Shown in pieces: positions 8,672-15,348 of a DNA stretch of 21,932 nucleotides. The notes below the pieces were generated by a model. That model was not told where the DNA came from and ran no database searches. It saw only the letters and a list, made by a program, of their open reading frames with translations. This DNA comes from Alkalibacillus flavidus (GTDB lineage Bacteria; Bacillota; Bacilli; Bacillales; Alkalibacillaceae): positions 1-21,932 of the forward strand of contig NZ_JBEPMX010000019.1 of assembly GCF_040545925.1 (NCBI RefSeq). Reading direction: 5' to 3'. A program made the translations under genes and the position numbers. Each line of letters starts with the position of its first letter. Within the stretch, counting starts at the first letter, position 1.

Positions 8672-10564
8672 TTACACCGTGTATTCTTTCGCTTGATCCT
8701 TAATATGCTCAAGCTTTTCTTGAGCCGCATCGATTTCACTTTTACGTTTGTCAATTTCCATTTGACTAGCAAAATTATTTTGTTTAATCATATGAAGTTG
8801 CTCTTGATACTGTTGTAAATTTTGATCTAGCTTTTCATCCAATTGTTTTTTTGTAGTTTTGATAATCTTATTCCAATTACGTTCAATTTGATAATTAAAT
8901 TTTTGATCAGACTGCTTTAATCCTTGTATTAATTGCTTCTTTTTTTGATTGTAAATTTTACGGTAATAACTATCTGGGGCAAGCCATTTATCTAACTTAT
9001 CAATTAATAACTTTACTGACACTGTTACAGTTTCAAAAATTGCAGACATAACCGAATCTGTATTAAAGGAAAAAAGAGAGTTACCCTTAAAATAGTCATC
9101 TAAATTTTGTTCTAGGAAACCATCACTAACGCCTTCAGTAATAAAAAATTGCTCAGCAATCGTTAGATCATGATGATCATGATTTGCTCGGTAACGATCA
9201 ATCGTATCTAATGTCATTTGCATTTCTTCCTGAATAATCGATGATACATAGTCTTCTAACGTATCGTTCATCTCAGATTGCCATCTTTGAGCATGTTGCG
9301 GAATGGTGTCAAAGAATTCATCAATCTCAGGTTCCGTCATTTGTCCATCATAGTCACCGATAAAATGATCGACTTTTTCAATTAGCTTTCTAAGTAGCTC
9401 CTTCCTCTTTTGAACAACCGTACCCTTAGATTGCTTTAATCGTTCTTCATATTTTTTCAATTCTTGTTTAAATTGTTTCTCCAAGTCTTTTAATTGTTGC
9501 TCTTCTAAATTTATCGCTTGGATTAATTTCTCTTTTTCTTGTTCTAATGTTAATTTCTCATTCTCTAAATCTTTTTCTGAGTATGTTGTCAATTTCTCAA
9601 TGAATTGGCGCATCGGTTTATCAATCTTAATTAACCCTTGCTCATATTCAAAGAAATTGTTTAGCTCCTGCTCTAATTCAACAAAACCCGTTTCGCCCAA
9701 TGTATTATAAACTTTTTTTCGTCTTCTTACGTTTTCACCTGCTTCTTCAAGTTTAATATTCAAAGCCTCAAGCGATGAAACGAGAAAAATTTTAACATCG
9801 AGTAATTCGTCTACACCTTTTAAATGTTTGGTAATATAGTCTAATACACGCTCGCCATCATGTGATTCATTTTGTAAACGATCTTTAAAATTAACGACGA
9901 AAAAAACTTTTCGAATATGACGCTGCAAGATGTCTTGGCGTAGAAACTCCATTTCAGATTGCGTCAAATTATTCGTAGCAGACAGTAAAAAAATAACCGC
10001 ATCTGACTGCGGCAAAAAACCTTTGGTAATTTGTTCACGCTTTTCATAGATATCATTCATACCTGGTGTGTCATAAATATTCACATTATTTAAATGCGGT
10101 GGTAAAGGTAGATAAATATCAGCTTGTGTGATCTGTTGCAGCTTCTCTAATTCTTGTTTGTAATCTTCAATTTTTTCTTCGTCATCTTCATCATCTACTG
10201 CCATTGGCGCGATTAACTTTTTAAACGCATCAAATGAATATGTTTCTTGATGGTCCAACTGATTAATCGTCACTGACTCTTCATCACCATAACTAATGCG
10301 GTTAATAAAGGCTGTGGACGGTCGCATTTTGGCTGGTAATACTTTTTGACCAATGAAAGCGTTAATAAAAGTCGATTTCCCCCGCGAAAAATCTCCTACA
10401 ACGCTTAAATGAAACGATGAATCCTTAATCACTTGTTTAATATTATGTAAGTTGTCACCACGTGCAATATAACCTAATGAATTCATAACAGTAACTGCAT
10501 TTGTGATGATCATACTTGTCTCTATCCGCATTTGCGAATAGGTCTTTTCACTCACGGAAGACAT
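8672..10564 (-). CDS. Dynamin-like GTPase (first gene of triad)
   Basis: A 630-aa protein from ATG 10564 with AAAAGGAG 7 nt upstream. G1 is GDFSRGKST near residue 56, followed by FINAFIGQKVLPA and G2 RPSTA; G3 is DTPGMND near 164; the G4 position reads NFKD near 224. Residues about 315-400 form a strongly charged coiled coil (repeated EKEKL, EEQQLKDLEKQFKQEL). A moderately hydrophobic amphipathic region near 500-530 (VMSAIFETVTVSVKLLIDKL) precedes a final coiled coil. This is the GTPase-stalk order of bacterial dynamin-like proteins. It heads the operon and is divergent from the WHH nuclease gene, whose start is 88 bp away. In related systems tandem dynamins form hetero-complexes on membranes; such an interaction here is inference. 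Confidence 0.87.
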   Translation of the reverse strand: MSSVSEKTYSQMRIETSMIITNAVTVMNSLGYIARGDNLHNIKQVIKDSSFHLSVVGDFSRGKSTFINAFIGQKVLPAKMRPSTAFINRISYGDEESVTINQLDHQETYSFDAFKKLIAPMAVDDEDDEEKIEDYKQELEKLQQITQADIYLPLPPHLNNVNIYDTPGMNDIYEKREQITKGFLPQSDAVIFLLSATNNLTQSEMEFLRQDILQRHIRKVFFVVNFKDRLQNESHDGERVLDYITKHLKGVDELLDVKIFLVSSLEALNIKLEEAGENVRRRKKVYNTLGETGFVELEQELNNFFEYEQGLIKIDKPMRQFIEKLTTYSEKDLENEKLTLEQEKEKLIQAINLEEQQLKDLEKQFKQELKKYEERLKQSKGTVVQKRKELLRKLIEKVDHFIGDYDGQMTEPEIDEFFDTIPQHAQRWQSEMNDTLEDYVSSIIQEEMQMTLDTIDRYRANHDHHDLTIAEQFFITEGVSDGFLEQNLDDYFKGNSLFSFNTDSVMSAIFETVTVSVKLLIDKLDKWLAPDSYYRKIYNQKKKQLIQGLKQSDQKFNYQIERNWNKIIKTTKKQLDEKLDQNLQQYQEQLHMIKQNNFASQMEIDKRKSEIDAAQEKLEHIKDQAKEYTV

Positions 10565-10610
10565 AAATATACTCCTTTTCTCATATATTTATTCCTATAT
10601 TACCACTATT

Positions 10611-10640
10611 TATGATATATTAAAATAAAATTCTAGCAAT
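10611..10640. promoter_or_regulatory. Divergent promoter region, dynamin operon / WHH nuclease
   Basis: In the 88 bp between the divergent starts, the minus strand shows TTGCTA (10639-10634), 16 bp, then TATCAT (10617-10612). The plus strand shows TATGAT (10611-10616) with a poor -35 near 10588. The two -10 elements overlap almost completely, so use of one promoter may exclude the other. Matches are imperfect. Confidence 0.3.
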
Positions 10641-10652
10641 GGAGGTCGAACC

Positions 10653-11309
10653 ATGGATATTTTTGACGATTTATCAACCGAACAGGATCAACCTAATAAT
10701 GAAGGAGAACATGTTGGAGATTCAATAATTAACGAGCAGTCTCATAACATGAACCAAAATCTAACAATGGATCAAACAGACTCATCGACAAACCCCATAG
10801 AAGATGGAATGGCAATAGAAGATCATAGTAATATAGATTCACTTAGTTCATACGATGACCCATTAATGTTTTCCGACCAAGCTCAATTCGAACCCTTTCA
10901 AACATTTCGTAATGAGCACTTAGCTGGTGACGAGCACCCTGAAACAGGAGTCCCATTTGAATCAAAAACAATCACAACAGAAAACGGACGTGATATTGAA
11001 GGTGTATTTCCTCAATTCGCATCGAATTTCGACGTTTCACTACCAGAAAATCAATACACTCATAGTGATTGGGAGCATATTAGCTATGCGAATGAACACA
11101 TGTATGAAAGTTTACAACAAAACACAAATCACTCATTTTCAAATACTGAATTAGAAAGCTTAAAACAAGGTGAAACACCTGAGGGCTATACATGGCATCA
11201 CAGTGAAGAACCAGGCGTGCTACAATTAGTTGATGAAGAAATTCATGCTAACACTGGGCATACAGGCGGAAGATCCCTTTGGGGAGGCGGAGAAGAAGCG
11301 CGTTCATAA
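10653..11309 (+). CDS. WHH-type HNH/EndoVII nuclease (toxin-like)
   Basis: A 218-aa protein with GGAGGT 6 nt before ATG 10653. Residues 1 to about 95 are acidic, rich in N/Q/S/D and probably disordered. The C-terminal half reads HPETGVPFESKTI, then VFPQFASNFDVSLP, then GYTWHHSEEPGVLQLV (W181, H182, H183) and IHANTGHTGGRSLWGGG (H198, H203). This is the motif set of the WHH family of HNH/EndoVII-fold nucleases, known mostly as the toxic tips of polymorphic toxins and as solitary nucleases. There is no signal peptide, LXG, WXG or RHS part, so it looks like a free cytosolic nuclease rather than an exported toxin. No immunity gene follows directly: a terminator, a repeat array and an opposite-strand gene come first. 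Divergence from the dynamin operon suggests shared function or regulation, which is inference. Confidence 0.8.
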   Translation: MDIFDDLSTEQDQPNNEGEHVGDSIINEQSHNMNQNLTMDQTDSSTNPIEDGMAIEDHSNIDSLSSYDDPLMFSDQAQFEPFQTFRNEHLAGDEHPETGVPFESKTITTENGRDIEGVFPQFASNFDVSLPENQYTHSDWEHISYANEHMYESLQQNTNHSFSNTELESLKQGETPEGYTWHHSEEPGVLQLVDEEIHANTGHTGGRSLWGGGEEARS

Positions 11310-11325
11310 TAAGTACTTAATTTTT

Positions 11326-11353
11326 AAAACCGCTGGTAGACCAGCGGTTTTTT
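11326..11353 (+). terminator. Terminator of the WHH nuclease gene
   Basis: AAAACCGCTGG and CCAGCGGTTTTTT pair around a 4-nt loop, 16 bases after the stop codon. It is a strong hairpin with a T-run in the forward direction. Confidence 0.93.
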
Positions 11354-11376
11354 ATCGTGTATACAAGTTATCGCGA

Positions 11377-11481
11377 ATTGGTTCAACAATTCACGAGTTT
11401 GAATCAAGACTTCCTAAACTTGAATCAAGCTTATTATCATGTGGTTCAAGAACTAGAAAATCTGATTCAACAACACAAAAC
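11377..11481. repeat. 21-bp tandem repeat array 2 (5 units)
   Basis: Units of exactly 21 bp start at 11377, 11398, 11419, 11440 and 11461. Each has a core G(G/A)(T/A)TCAA(C/G), with the consensus TTGATTCAA being a dyad, followed by about 10 variable bases. A degenerate sixth unit may precede it. It lies directly after the nuclease terminator, the same placement as array 1, but the core sequence is different. Confidence 0.85.
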
Positions 11482-11606
11482 ATATTCCCAAATTTATGGT
11501 AATGAATGACCGTCGTTACCCTCATAAAGCTAGAAATAACCCCAAACACAAACAGTATTCCTCAAGTTTTCTATTGATTAGCACCATAATACTCTACGAC
11601 ATTTTT

Positions 11607-11888
11607 TTATTGGTTTATATAATCCCGAATCTGTCGATATAACGCTCTAACAAAGAGAAAAATCAATCCATAAATAGCAAGAATAAATAATGAACCAAGA
11701 GGGTGCATGATAAAGAAGCCGATATAAAATAAAGCAATTGCAGCAAAAATGACCCACGCTATAATCTCCAAAGCATATGGCATATTATCATAACGTTTCC
11801 CTGTGATTAATCCGATAATGTAACGGATAATTTTATAGACTGATAGAATTAAGAACGCGTACATATAAGTTATTAGCGTTGATAACAA
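11607..11888 (-). CDS. Small three-helix membrane protein, copy 2
   Basis: A 93-aa paralogue of the gene at 3696-3992, also starting at TTG (11888). The leader AAGTGGTGAA next to the TTG is conserved between the copies, but the GAGGAG site of copy 1 is replaced by AGGGAAG. The N-terminal half is almost unchanged (SVYKIIRYIIGLITGKRYDN identical), whereas the third helix differs (HPLGSLFILAIYG against NPLAALVIITIYG) and the tail is shorter, ending YRQIRDYINQ. Function unknown. It marks the right edge of the dynamin/nuclease cassette. Confidence 0.75.
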   Translation of the reverse strand: MLSTLITYMYAFLILSVYKIIRYIIGLITGKRYDNMPYALEIIAWVIFAAIALFYIGFFIMHPLGSLFILAIYGLIFLFVRALYRQIRDYINQ

Positions 11889-11899
11889 TTCACCACTTC
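11731..11899. repeat. 169-bp direct repeat, right copy
   Basis: Partner of 3835-4003, same orientation, two differences. See the left copy. A crossover between the two would delete about 7.9 kb holding the dynamin operon and the nuclease and leave one intact hybrid membrane-protein gene. Confidence 0.9.
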
Positions 11900-11929
11900 C
11901 CTAAGTTGAATTTTAAAACAACCAACATA

Positions 11930-11938
11930 TGTTATAAT
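11930..11938 (+). promoter_or_regulatory. Extended -10 promoter for the 128-aa gene
   Basis: TGtTATAAT is a perfect extended -10 element, 31 bp before the start codon at 11970. The -35 region is not recognisable, which an extended -10 can tolerate. Confidence 0.6.
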
Positions 11939-11969
11939 ATCTTCAATTTAACAAAAAGGAGTTGTTACA

Positions 11970-12356
11970 ATGGCCGATTCAACTCAAGACGATAATATTG
12001 TACCTTTTCTCGGGAATGTCAAAGTGCAAATCAAATTTAAGTCAGATGGTCGAGGAGCATGGTCAACTATGGCTTATCCCGATCGTGAATCTCAAGAAAT
12101 AGAAATCGACGTCACACTTGACGATGAAACGTTGAAACATTACAACACCCAACACAAAAATGTTATTGGTAAAGCAATATCTATCACAAGCAGAGCTTAC
12201 GAAGGTGATAATTATTATGTCGACAGACAATTAGGTATCATATTAACCATTCATAGACAAGCAGACTACTTCTCCATTGATGACATTAAACCGTTTGACT
12301 TTTATAACCCAGATGGATTTCGCGTGGAACAATTATTACAAGATGATGATAATTAA
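11970..12356 (+). CDS. Acidic cytosolic protein of unknown function
   Basis: A 128-aa protein with AAGGAG 8 nt before ATG 11970, its own promoter and its own terminator. There is no signal or membrane segment. It looks like an all-beta fold with alternating strands (VKVQIKFKSDG, QEIEIDVTLDD, GIILTIHRQAD) and ends in an acidic tail (EQLLQDDDN). I do not recognise the family. It lies on the same strand as the WHH nuclease but is separated from it by a terminator, array 2 and the opposite-strand membrane gene; it could be considered as an immunity candidate only because it is small, acidic and nearby, and nothing in the sequence proves that. Confidence 0.7.
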   Translation: MADSTQDDNIVPFLGNVKVQIKFKSDGRGAWSTMAYPDRESQEIEIDVTLDDETLKHYNTQHKNVIGKAISITSRAYEGDNYYVDRQLGIILTIHRQADYFSIDDIKPFDFYNPDGFRVEQLLQDDDN

Positions 12357-12360
12357 AGAC

Positions 12361-12386
12361 ACCTAGCATAATTATTCATGCTAGGT
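12361..12386. terminator. Convergent bidirectional terminator
   Basis: ACCTAGCAT (12361-12369) and ATGCTAGGT (12378-12386) form a perfect 9-bp stem between the stop of the plus-strand 128-aa gene and the stop of the minus-strand zinc-ribbon gene. The U-runs are short on both sides. Confidence 0.7.
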
Positions 12387-12395
12387 GCTTATTGA

Positions 12396-13193
12396 TTAGA
12401 AATAAAACGACGGATCCAAACGTCGAATGAAACTTTCTGCAAACATAGAACTTAGAAGAACAGTAAAAATAATCGTCCCTATAATACTGCCAATTCCTGA
12501 ATACAAACGTTGATGGCGTGCATCTAAGTGGAATATAGTGACCACTACAGCACTCACAATTAAATAAAGGAAAAAGCTTCCGATAATGAATGCAAAACCA
12601 TATGTTAAAACATCGAGCAAAGTCATGATGAGGCCAATTGCCCCTAAAAATGCAAACGGCACTGAAACATGACCAAATTGTGCTAACAACTCATAAATAG
12701 TTACTGATACTTTGTTAAAACGTAAAACGACCAATGTTGCGACAAGTGCTGTTAATGCTAAAACAGAATATAAGAACACTTGACGAAACACCGTTTCAAA
12801 AAATGGAATAGACTCTCCCACACCAGCAATCTGAAAAGAACTCATTTGGCCACGAATTCCTGTATACATACCTAATGATAAAATAAGTGCAAAAACAACT
12901 AGCGATAAAATGCCATATACATAAGACTCACTGCCAAAAGCTAAACTTTGATCCGGACGTTTAACAACAGATAAATAATGATTCCAAAACCCTTTAACTT
13001 TTGTAGTAATATCGCTTTGTGATGTCTGCTGTTGAACTGTTGTTTGTGATGATTCTTGTTGATTAGGTTCAGTTTGAATTTGTTGAGTCTGTTGCTCTTG
13101 TTGAGTATTGTTTTCTGCCAATTCAGTCCCGCAATGTTCACAAAAATATCCCTCTGCCTGCTCGTGTGAACATGATGGACAAACTTTTGTCAT
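12396..13193 (-). CDS. Zinc-ribbon membrane protein
   Basis: A 265-aa protein from ATG 13193, preceded by AGGGGGA at 6 nt. The N terminus has CPSCSHEQAEGYFCEHCG (C-x2-C-x9-C-x2-C), a zinc ribbon of the kind that begins many Bacillota membrane proteins. About residues 27-65 are Q/T/S-rich and disordered. The rest has five or so hydrophobic helices (for example VYGILSLVVFALILSLGMYT and GFAFIIGSFFLYLIVSAVVV) in a Yip1/DUF-like arrangement. A role is not known. The gene is divergent from the 234-aa membrane protein, and the two share an AATAGGG(G/A)GG leader, so they may be regulated together. Confidence 0.82.
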   Translation of the reverse strand: MTKVCPSCSHEQAEGYFCEHCGTELAENNTQQEQQTQQIQTEPNQQESSQTTVQQQTSQSDITTKVKGFWNHYLSVVKRPDQSLAFGSESYVYGILSLVVFALILSLGMYTGIRGQMSSFQIAGVGESIPFFETVFRQVFLYSVLALTALVATLVVLRFNKVSVTIYELLAQFGHVSVPFAFLGAIGLIMTLLDVLTYGFAFIIGSFFLYLIVSAVVVTIFHLDARHQRLYSGIGSIIGTIIFTVLLSSMFAESFIRRLDPSFYF

Positions 13194-13216
13194 GACAAAT
13201 CCCCCTATTGTTTTAC

Positions 13217-13222
13217 ATTATA
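13217..13222 (-). promoter_or_regulatory. -10 element for the zinc-ribbon gene
   Basis: TATAAT on the minus strand, 24 bp before the start codon. No good -35 stands at 16-18 bp; a TGACAA lies 23 bp upstream, too far for a standard promoter. Confidence 0.4.
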
Positions 13223-13279
13223 ATACAACTCTACTATATCCATTTTGTCATAACAAGGAATTTTTTAGTGCAAAATACC

Positions 13280-13308
13280 TTGAAATTGATAGTGAATTTC
13301 CATAGAAT
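13280..13308 (+). promoter_or_regulatory. Sigma-A-type promoter for the 234-aa gene
   Basis: TTGAAA (13280-13285), a 17-bp spacer and TAGAAT (13303-13308) lie 30 bp before the start codon at 13339. Confidence 0.6.
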
Positions 13309-13338
13309 GAATAAATAAACAATAGGGAGGTAATCCTC

Positions 13339-14043
13339 ATGAACTATTTTCGACTATTTAGTGGCGTGATATTAATAGCTTTTTTCTTTCCGTGGTTTTC
13401 GGTTGGATTTTTCGGCTATAGCGAATCATTGTCTGGAATGGATGTCGCATCATTACCAGATGATCCAATGGGTAGGTCACTTGGAGATGAGGCATTTATA
13501 CTTTACATATTTTATATCGTCCCAATCTTTGCAACGTTATCATTATTAAAGCCAACTTCAAAAGTTTTGCATGTTGTGACGAGTATCGTTATTTCTATTT
13601 TAATGTTTTTAACTGTACTAGTAATGAACGATTCTTTTAGCTCTTACGGAGTGGTAGGACCTAGTGTCACAGACGTCCTATCTTGGGGTTTCTACTTAAC
13701 TATTGCAGGTGTAATTGGATTAATAGTGGTTACATTTAAGTTTAATTCATTAATTGAGGACCCTAGGGTAGTAAACGGTCAACCGAAGACAAAACGTCAA
13801 GCATATATTCCTAAAAACGAACAAACACGGAATTTTTATATGCCAACTGAAGATCAAATGCCAGCTACTCAGCCAGAAGAATTACCGAAGAAATTCAGAA
13901 ACATTAATCAACCAAAACCAGCACCTAAACAGGTACAACCAAAACAAAAATTCACGGAAACTGGTTCAGGACCAAAACAGGAATACACAAAGCCTAAACC
14001 AGAACCAAAACAGGTCGTAGTTTTTGATAAATTTTGGGATTAA
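13339..14043 (+). CDS. Four-helix membrane protein with basic Pro/Lys/Gln tail
   Basis: A 234-aa protein with AGGGAGG upstream of ATG 13339. Hydrophobic helices lie near residues 5-22, 50-68, 75-95 and 118-138. The remaining 90 residues are a disordered cytoplasmic tail with repeated K-P-x-P-K-Q units (PKPAPKQVQPKQKF, KPKPEPKQVVVF). I do not recognise a family. There is no classical terminator; repeat array 3 starts 13 bp after the stop codon and its last two units form a long hairpin that could take that role. Confidence 0.75.
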   Translation: MNYFRLFSGVILIAFFFPWFSVGFFGYSESLSGMDVASLPDDPMGRSLGDEAFILYIFYIVPIFATLSLLKPTSKVLHVVTSIVISILMFLTVLVMNDSFSSYGVVGPSVTDVLSWGFYLTIAGVIGLIVVTFKFNSLIEDPRVVNGQPKTKRQAYIPKNEQTRNFYMPTEDQMPATQPEELPKKFRNINQPKPAPKQVQPKQKFTETGSGPKQEYTKPKPEPKQVVVFDKFWD

Positions 14044-14055
14044 CGTTTCTCGGTA

Positions 14056-14181
14056 CATTGTTAGACAATCTTGTTACTTTGTTAGATAATCCAGCTCAAT
14101 TGTCAGACATTCTCACTACTTTGTTAGATAATTCCCCCACATTGTCAGACAATCCCCTAAGATTGTCTGACAACCTCAGAG
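14056..14181. repeat. 21-bp tandem repeat array 3 (6 units)
   Basis: Units of exactly 21 bp start at 14056, 14077, 14098, 14119, 14140 and 14161. The core TTGT(T/C)AGA(C/T)AAT contains the dyad TTGTCAGACAA; the other half is variable and C-rich. The last two units are head-to-head: TTGTCAGACAATC (14142-14154) and GATTGTCTGACAA (14161-14173) are a perfect 13-bp inverted repeat around CCCTAA. A 46-bp piece of this array is repeated exactly in array 4. The array also produces a spurious plus-strand ORF with heptads around LLDN. Confidence 0.92.
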
Positions 14182-14367
14182 GTGCCGCTTCACTATTGTG
14201 CTTTATAATAACCCTCAAGTTATTCAAATATCAAATCTAAATAATTTCATTTCTCGGCTGATTATACCTGAGTATTTATGATTAATCGGTTGTTTCACTT
14301 CTTCTTTAAAGCTAATTTTTTCTTTTTGTATTAGGTACACCTCTTCACTGACGTGTTAATCATAATA
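14182..14367. other. Intergenic stretch without a recognised feature
   Basis: Between array 3 and the terminator of the 47-aa gene I see only AT-rich sequence, with no ORF behind a ribosome site and no clear hairpin. Confidence 0.5.
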
Positions 14368-14393
14368 AAAAAGACAGCACTAACTGTCTTTTT
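14368..14393. terminator. Terminator of the 47-aa gene
   Basis: AAAAAGACAG and CTGTCTTTTT pair perfectly around CACTAA, 46 bases past the stop of the minus-strand 47-aa gene. The A/T runs on both sides make it bidirectional. Confidence 0.85.
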
Positions 14394-14439
14394 GAGCTTC
14401 GAGTAATCAGCAGCGCATTTACTTAAATGATAATAAATA

Positions 14440-14583
14440 TTAGTTAGCTGATTTTTCTTTTTTACTTGTTCCTTTAGATGGTGAATAATATCGTGGTGGT
14501 TTATAGTCAGGTCTCGGTCGTTTCGGTGCAGGATTAGATCCACCTTTTTTAACTGATCCTTCAGTCAATCTCTTTCCCATCAT
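14440..14583 (-). CDS. Small basic, proline-rich protein (47 aa)
   Basis: ATG 14583 (a second ATG follows at once) stands 6 nt after AAAGGAGG and just downstream of a good promoter; an ATG 16 codons upstream overlaps that promoter and is rejected. The product, MMGKRLTEGSVKKGGSNPAP then KRPRPDYKPPRYYSPSKGTS and a KKEKSAN tail, is very basic, rich in P/K/R/Y/S and probably disordered. It has its own promoter and terminator. It follows the DUF6338-like gene on the same strand, 65 bp away, and I infer the two belong together. Function unknown. Confidence 0.7.
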   Translation of the reverse strand: MMGKRLTEGSVKKGGSNPAPKRPRPDYKPPRYYSPSKGTSKKEKSAN

Positions 14584-14613
14584 ACACGACCTCCTTTGAT
14601 GTACTATATTTAT

Positions 14614-14642
14614 ATTATAACATGCAAACAAAGTTCATGACA
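14614..14642 (-). promoter_or_regulatory. Extended -10 promoter for the 47-aa gene
   Basis: On the minus strand TGtTATAAT (-10 at 14619-14614) is a perfect extended -10, with a weak -35 TGTCAT at 14642-14637. It lies 30 bp before the start at 14583, between the DUF6338-like stop and the small gene. Confidence 0.6.
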
Positions 14643-14648
14643 TAAAGT

Positions 14649-15269
14649 TCATTTTTCATTAAGTGTTTGAGAAATTGCTTTGGGTACTCTTATTGTAAAC
14701 TCATTATGCTCTCTTGAGAAATAAAGATACTCCACAGTTTCAACTTCTTCCACACCATTTTCAAACTCATTAAATATTTTTACATCAGTCATAATCAATT
14801 CCCTTTTTTCGTAAGGGTCTGAAAAATGTGAGATGTAACCATAATAGATAAGCCCTGTTTTTAAGTCTGTCACAACAACGTAGTCAATTTCCTTGCTATT
14901 ATGAAAATAATCCCAAATATCAGCATCCCCAAATCGGTTTGTTATCCTCAAGCCATTACCTAACTTATTGATTAACTTATATGTGCTAAATAACGGAGTA
15001 AAAAACCCTAAAATCACTGCAATTCCAGAGGCTATGACTATCTCATTCCAATCTAATGACATATCGGGATCTAATGCAGCGTTAACAGAATTTAATTCCT
15101 TTGAACTTAGAAAACCGTATATTGTATAACTTAAAAGTGAAAAAATAAAAACTAACGAGAAATCCTCCCAATTCTTTTTGTTCACCCGATAAGCTAATTG
15201 ATTGTAAATTAAATAACCTACTAGTCCAGGAACTGCTAAAAATAAGATCCTAATTAAAAGAACACTCAT
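14649..15269 (-). CDS. DUF6338-like membrane protein
   Basis: A protein of about 206 aa. The start is uncertain: an in-frame stop lies just upstream, ATG 15269 and TTG 15275 are the options, and neither has a good ribosome site. Three hydrophobic helices (about 1-20 with PGLVGYLIYNQ, 35-55 and 78-100) precede a cytosolic part reading DIWDYFHNS, DYVVVTDLKTGLIYYGYISH and REL with a beta-rich end (EFTIRVPKAI). This order, helices then a small domain with a V-V-x-D-L-K-x-G-x-x-Y-x-G-x-I pattern, is what I recall for DUF6338, a widespread family without a known function. The gene and its 47-aa neighbour lie between arrays 3 and 4, which are near-copies in the same orientation. Confidence 0.65.
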   Translation of the reverse strand: MSVLLIRILFLAVPGLVGYLIYNQLAYRVNKKNWEDFSLVFIFSLLSYTIYGFLSSKELNSVNAALDPDMSLDWNEIVIASGIAVILGFFTPLFSTYKLINKLGNGLRITNRFGDADIWDYFHNSKEIDYVVVTDLKTGLIYYGYISHFSDPYEKRELIMTDVKIFNEFENGVEEVETVEYLYFSREHNEFTIRVPKAISQTLNEK

Positions 15270-15348
15270 GTCCAAAGAAACTCACGTCACTTTCCTGCTA
15301 TAACTTGAAATTTAAATTTTAGCTTAAATAATTATTGAGATAAACTCG

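Noticed and set aside
8579..8818. Plus-strand ORFs inside the dynamin genes (also at 7909)
   Set aside because: They are shadows of long, well-supported minus-strand coding frames with dynamin motifs and lack ribosome sites.
11230..11502. Plus-strand 90-aa ORF after the nuclease gene
   Set aside because: It overlaps the nuclease end in another frame and then runs through a terminator and array 2; an artefact of the repeat.
11970..12356. Immunity protein for the WHH nuclease
   Set aside because: Only nearness, size and acidity support it; a terminator, an array and an opposite-strand gene lie in between, so I keep it as unknown.
14056..14181. CRISPR array
   Set aside because: The period is only 21 bp with short dyad cores and no constant repeat plus unique spacer structure, and no cas genes are present.
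14034..14240. Plus-strand 68-aa ORF with LLDN heptads
   Set aside because: It is the translation of array 3, starts inside the preceding gene and has no ribosome site.
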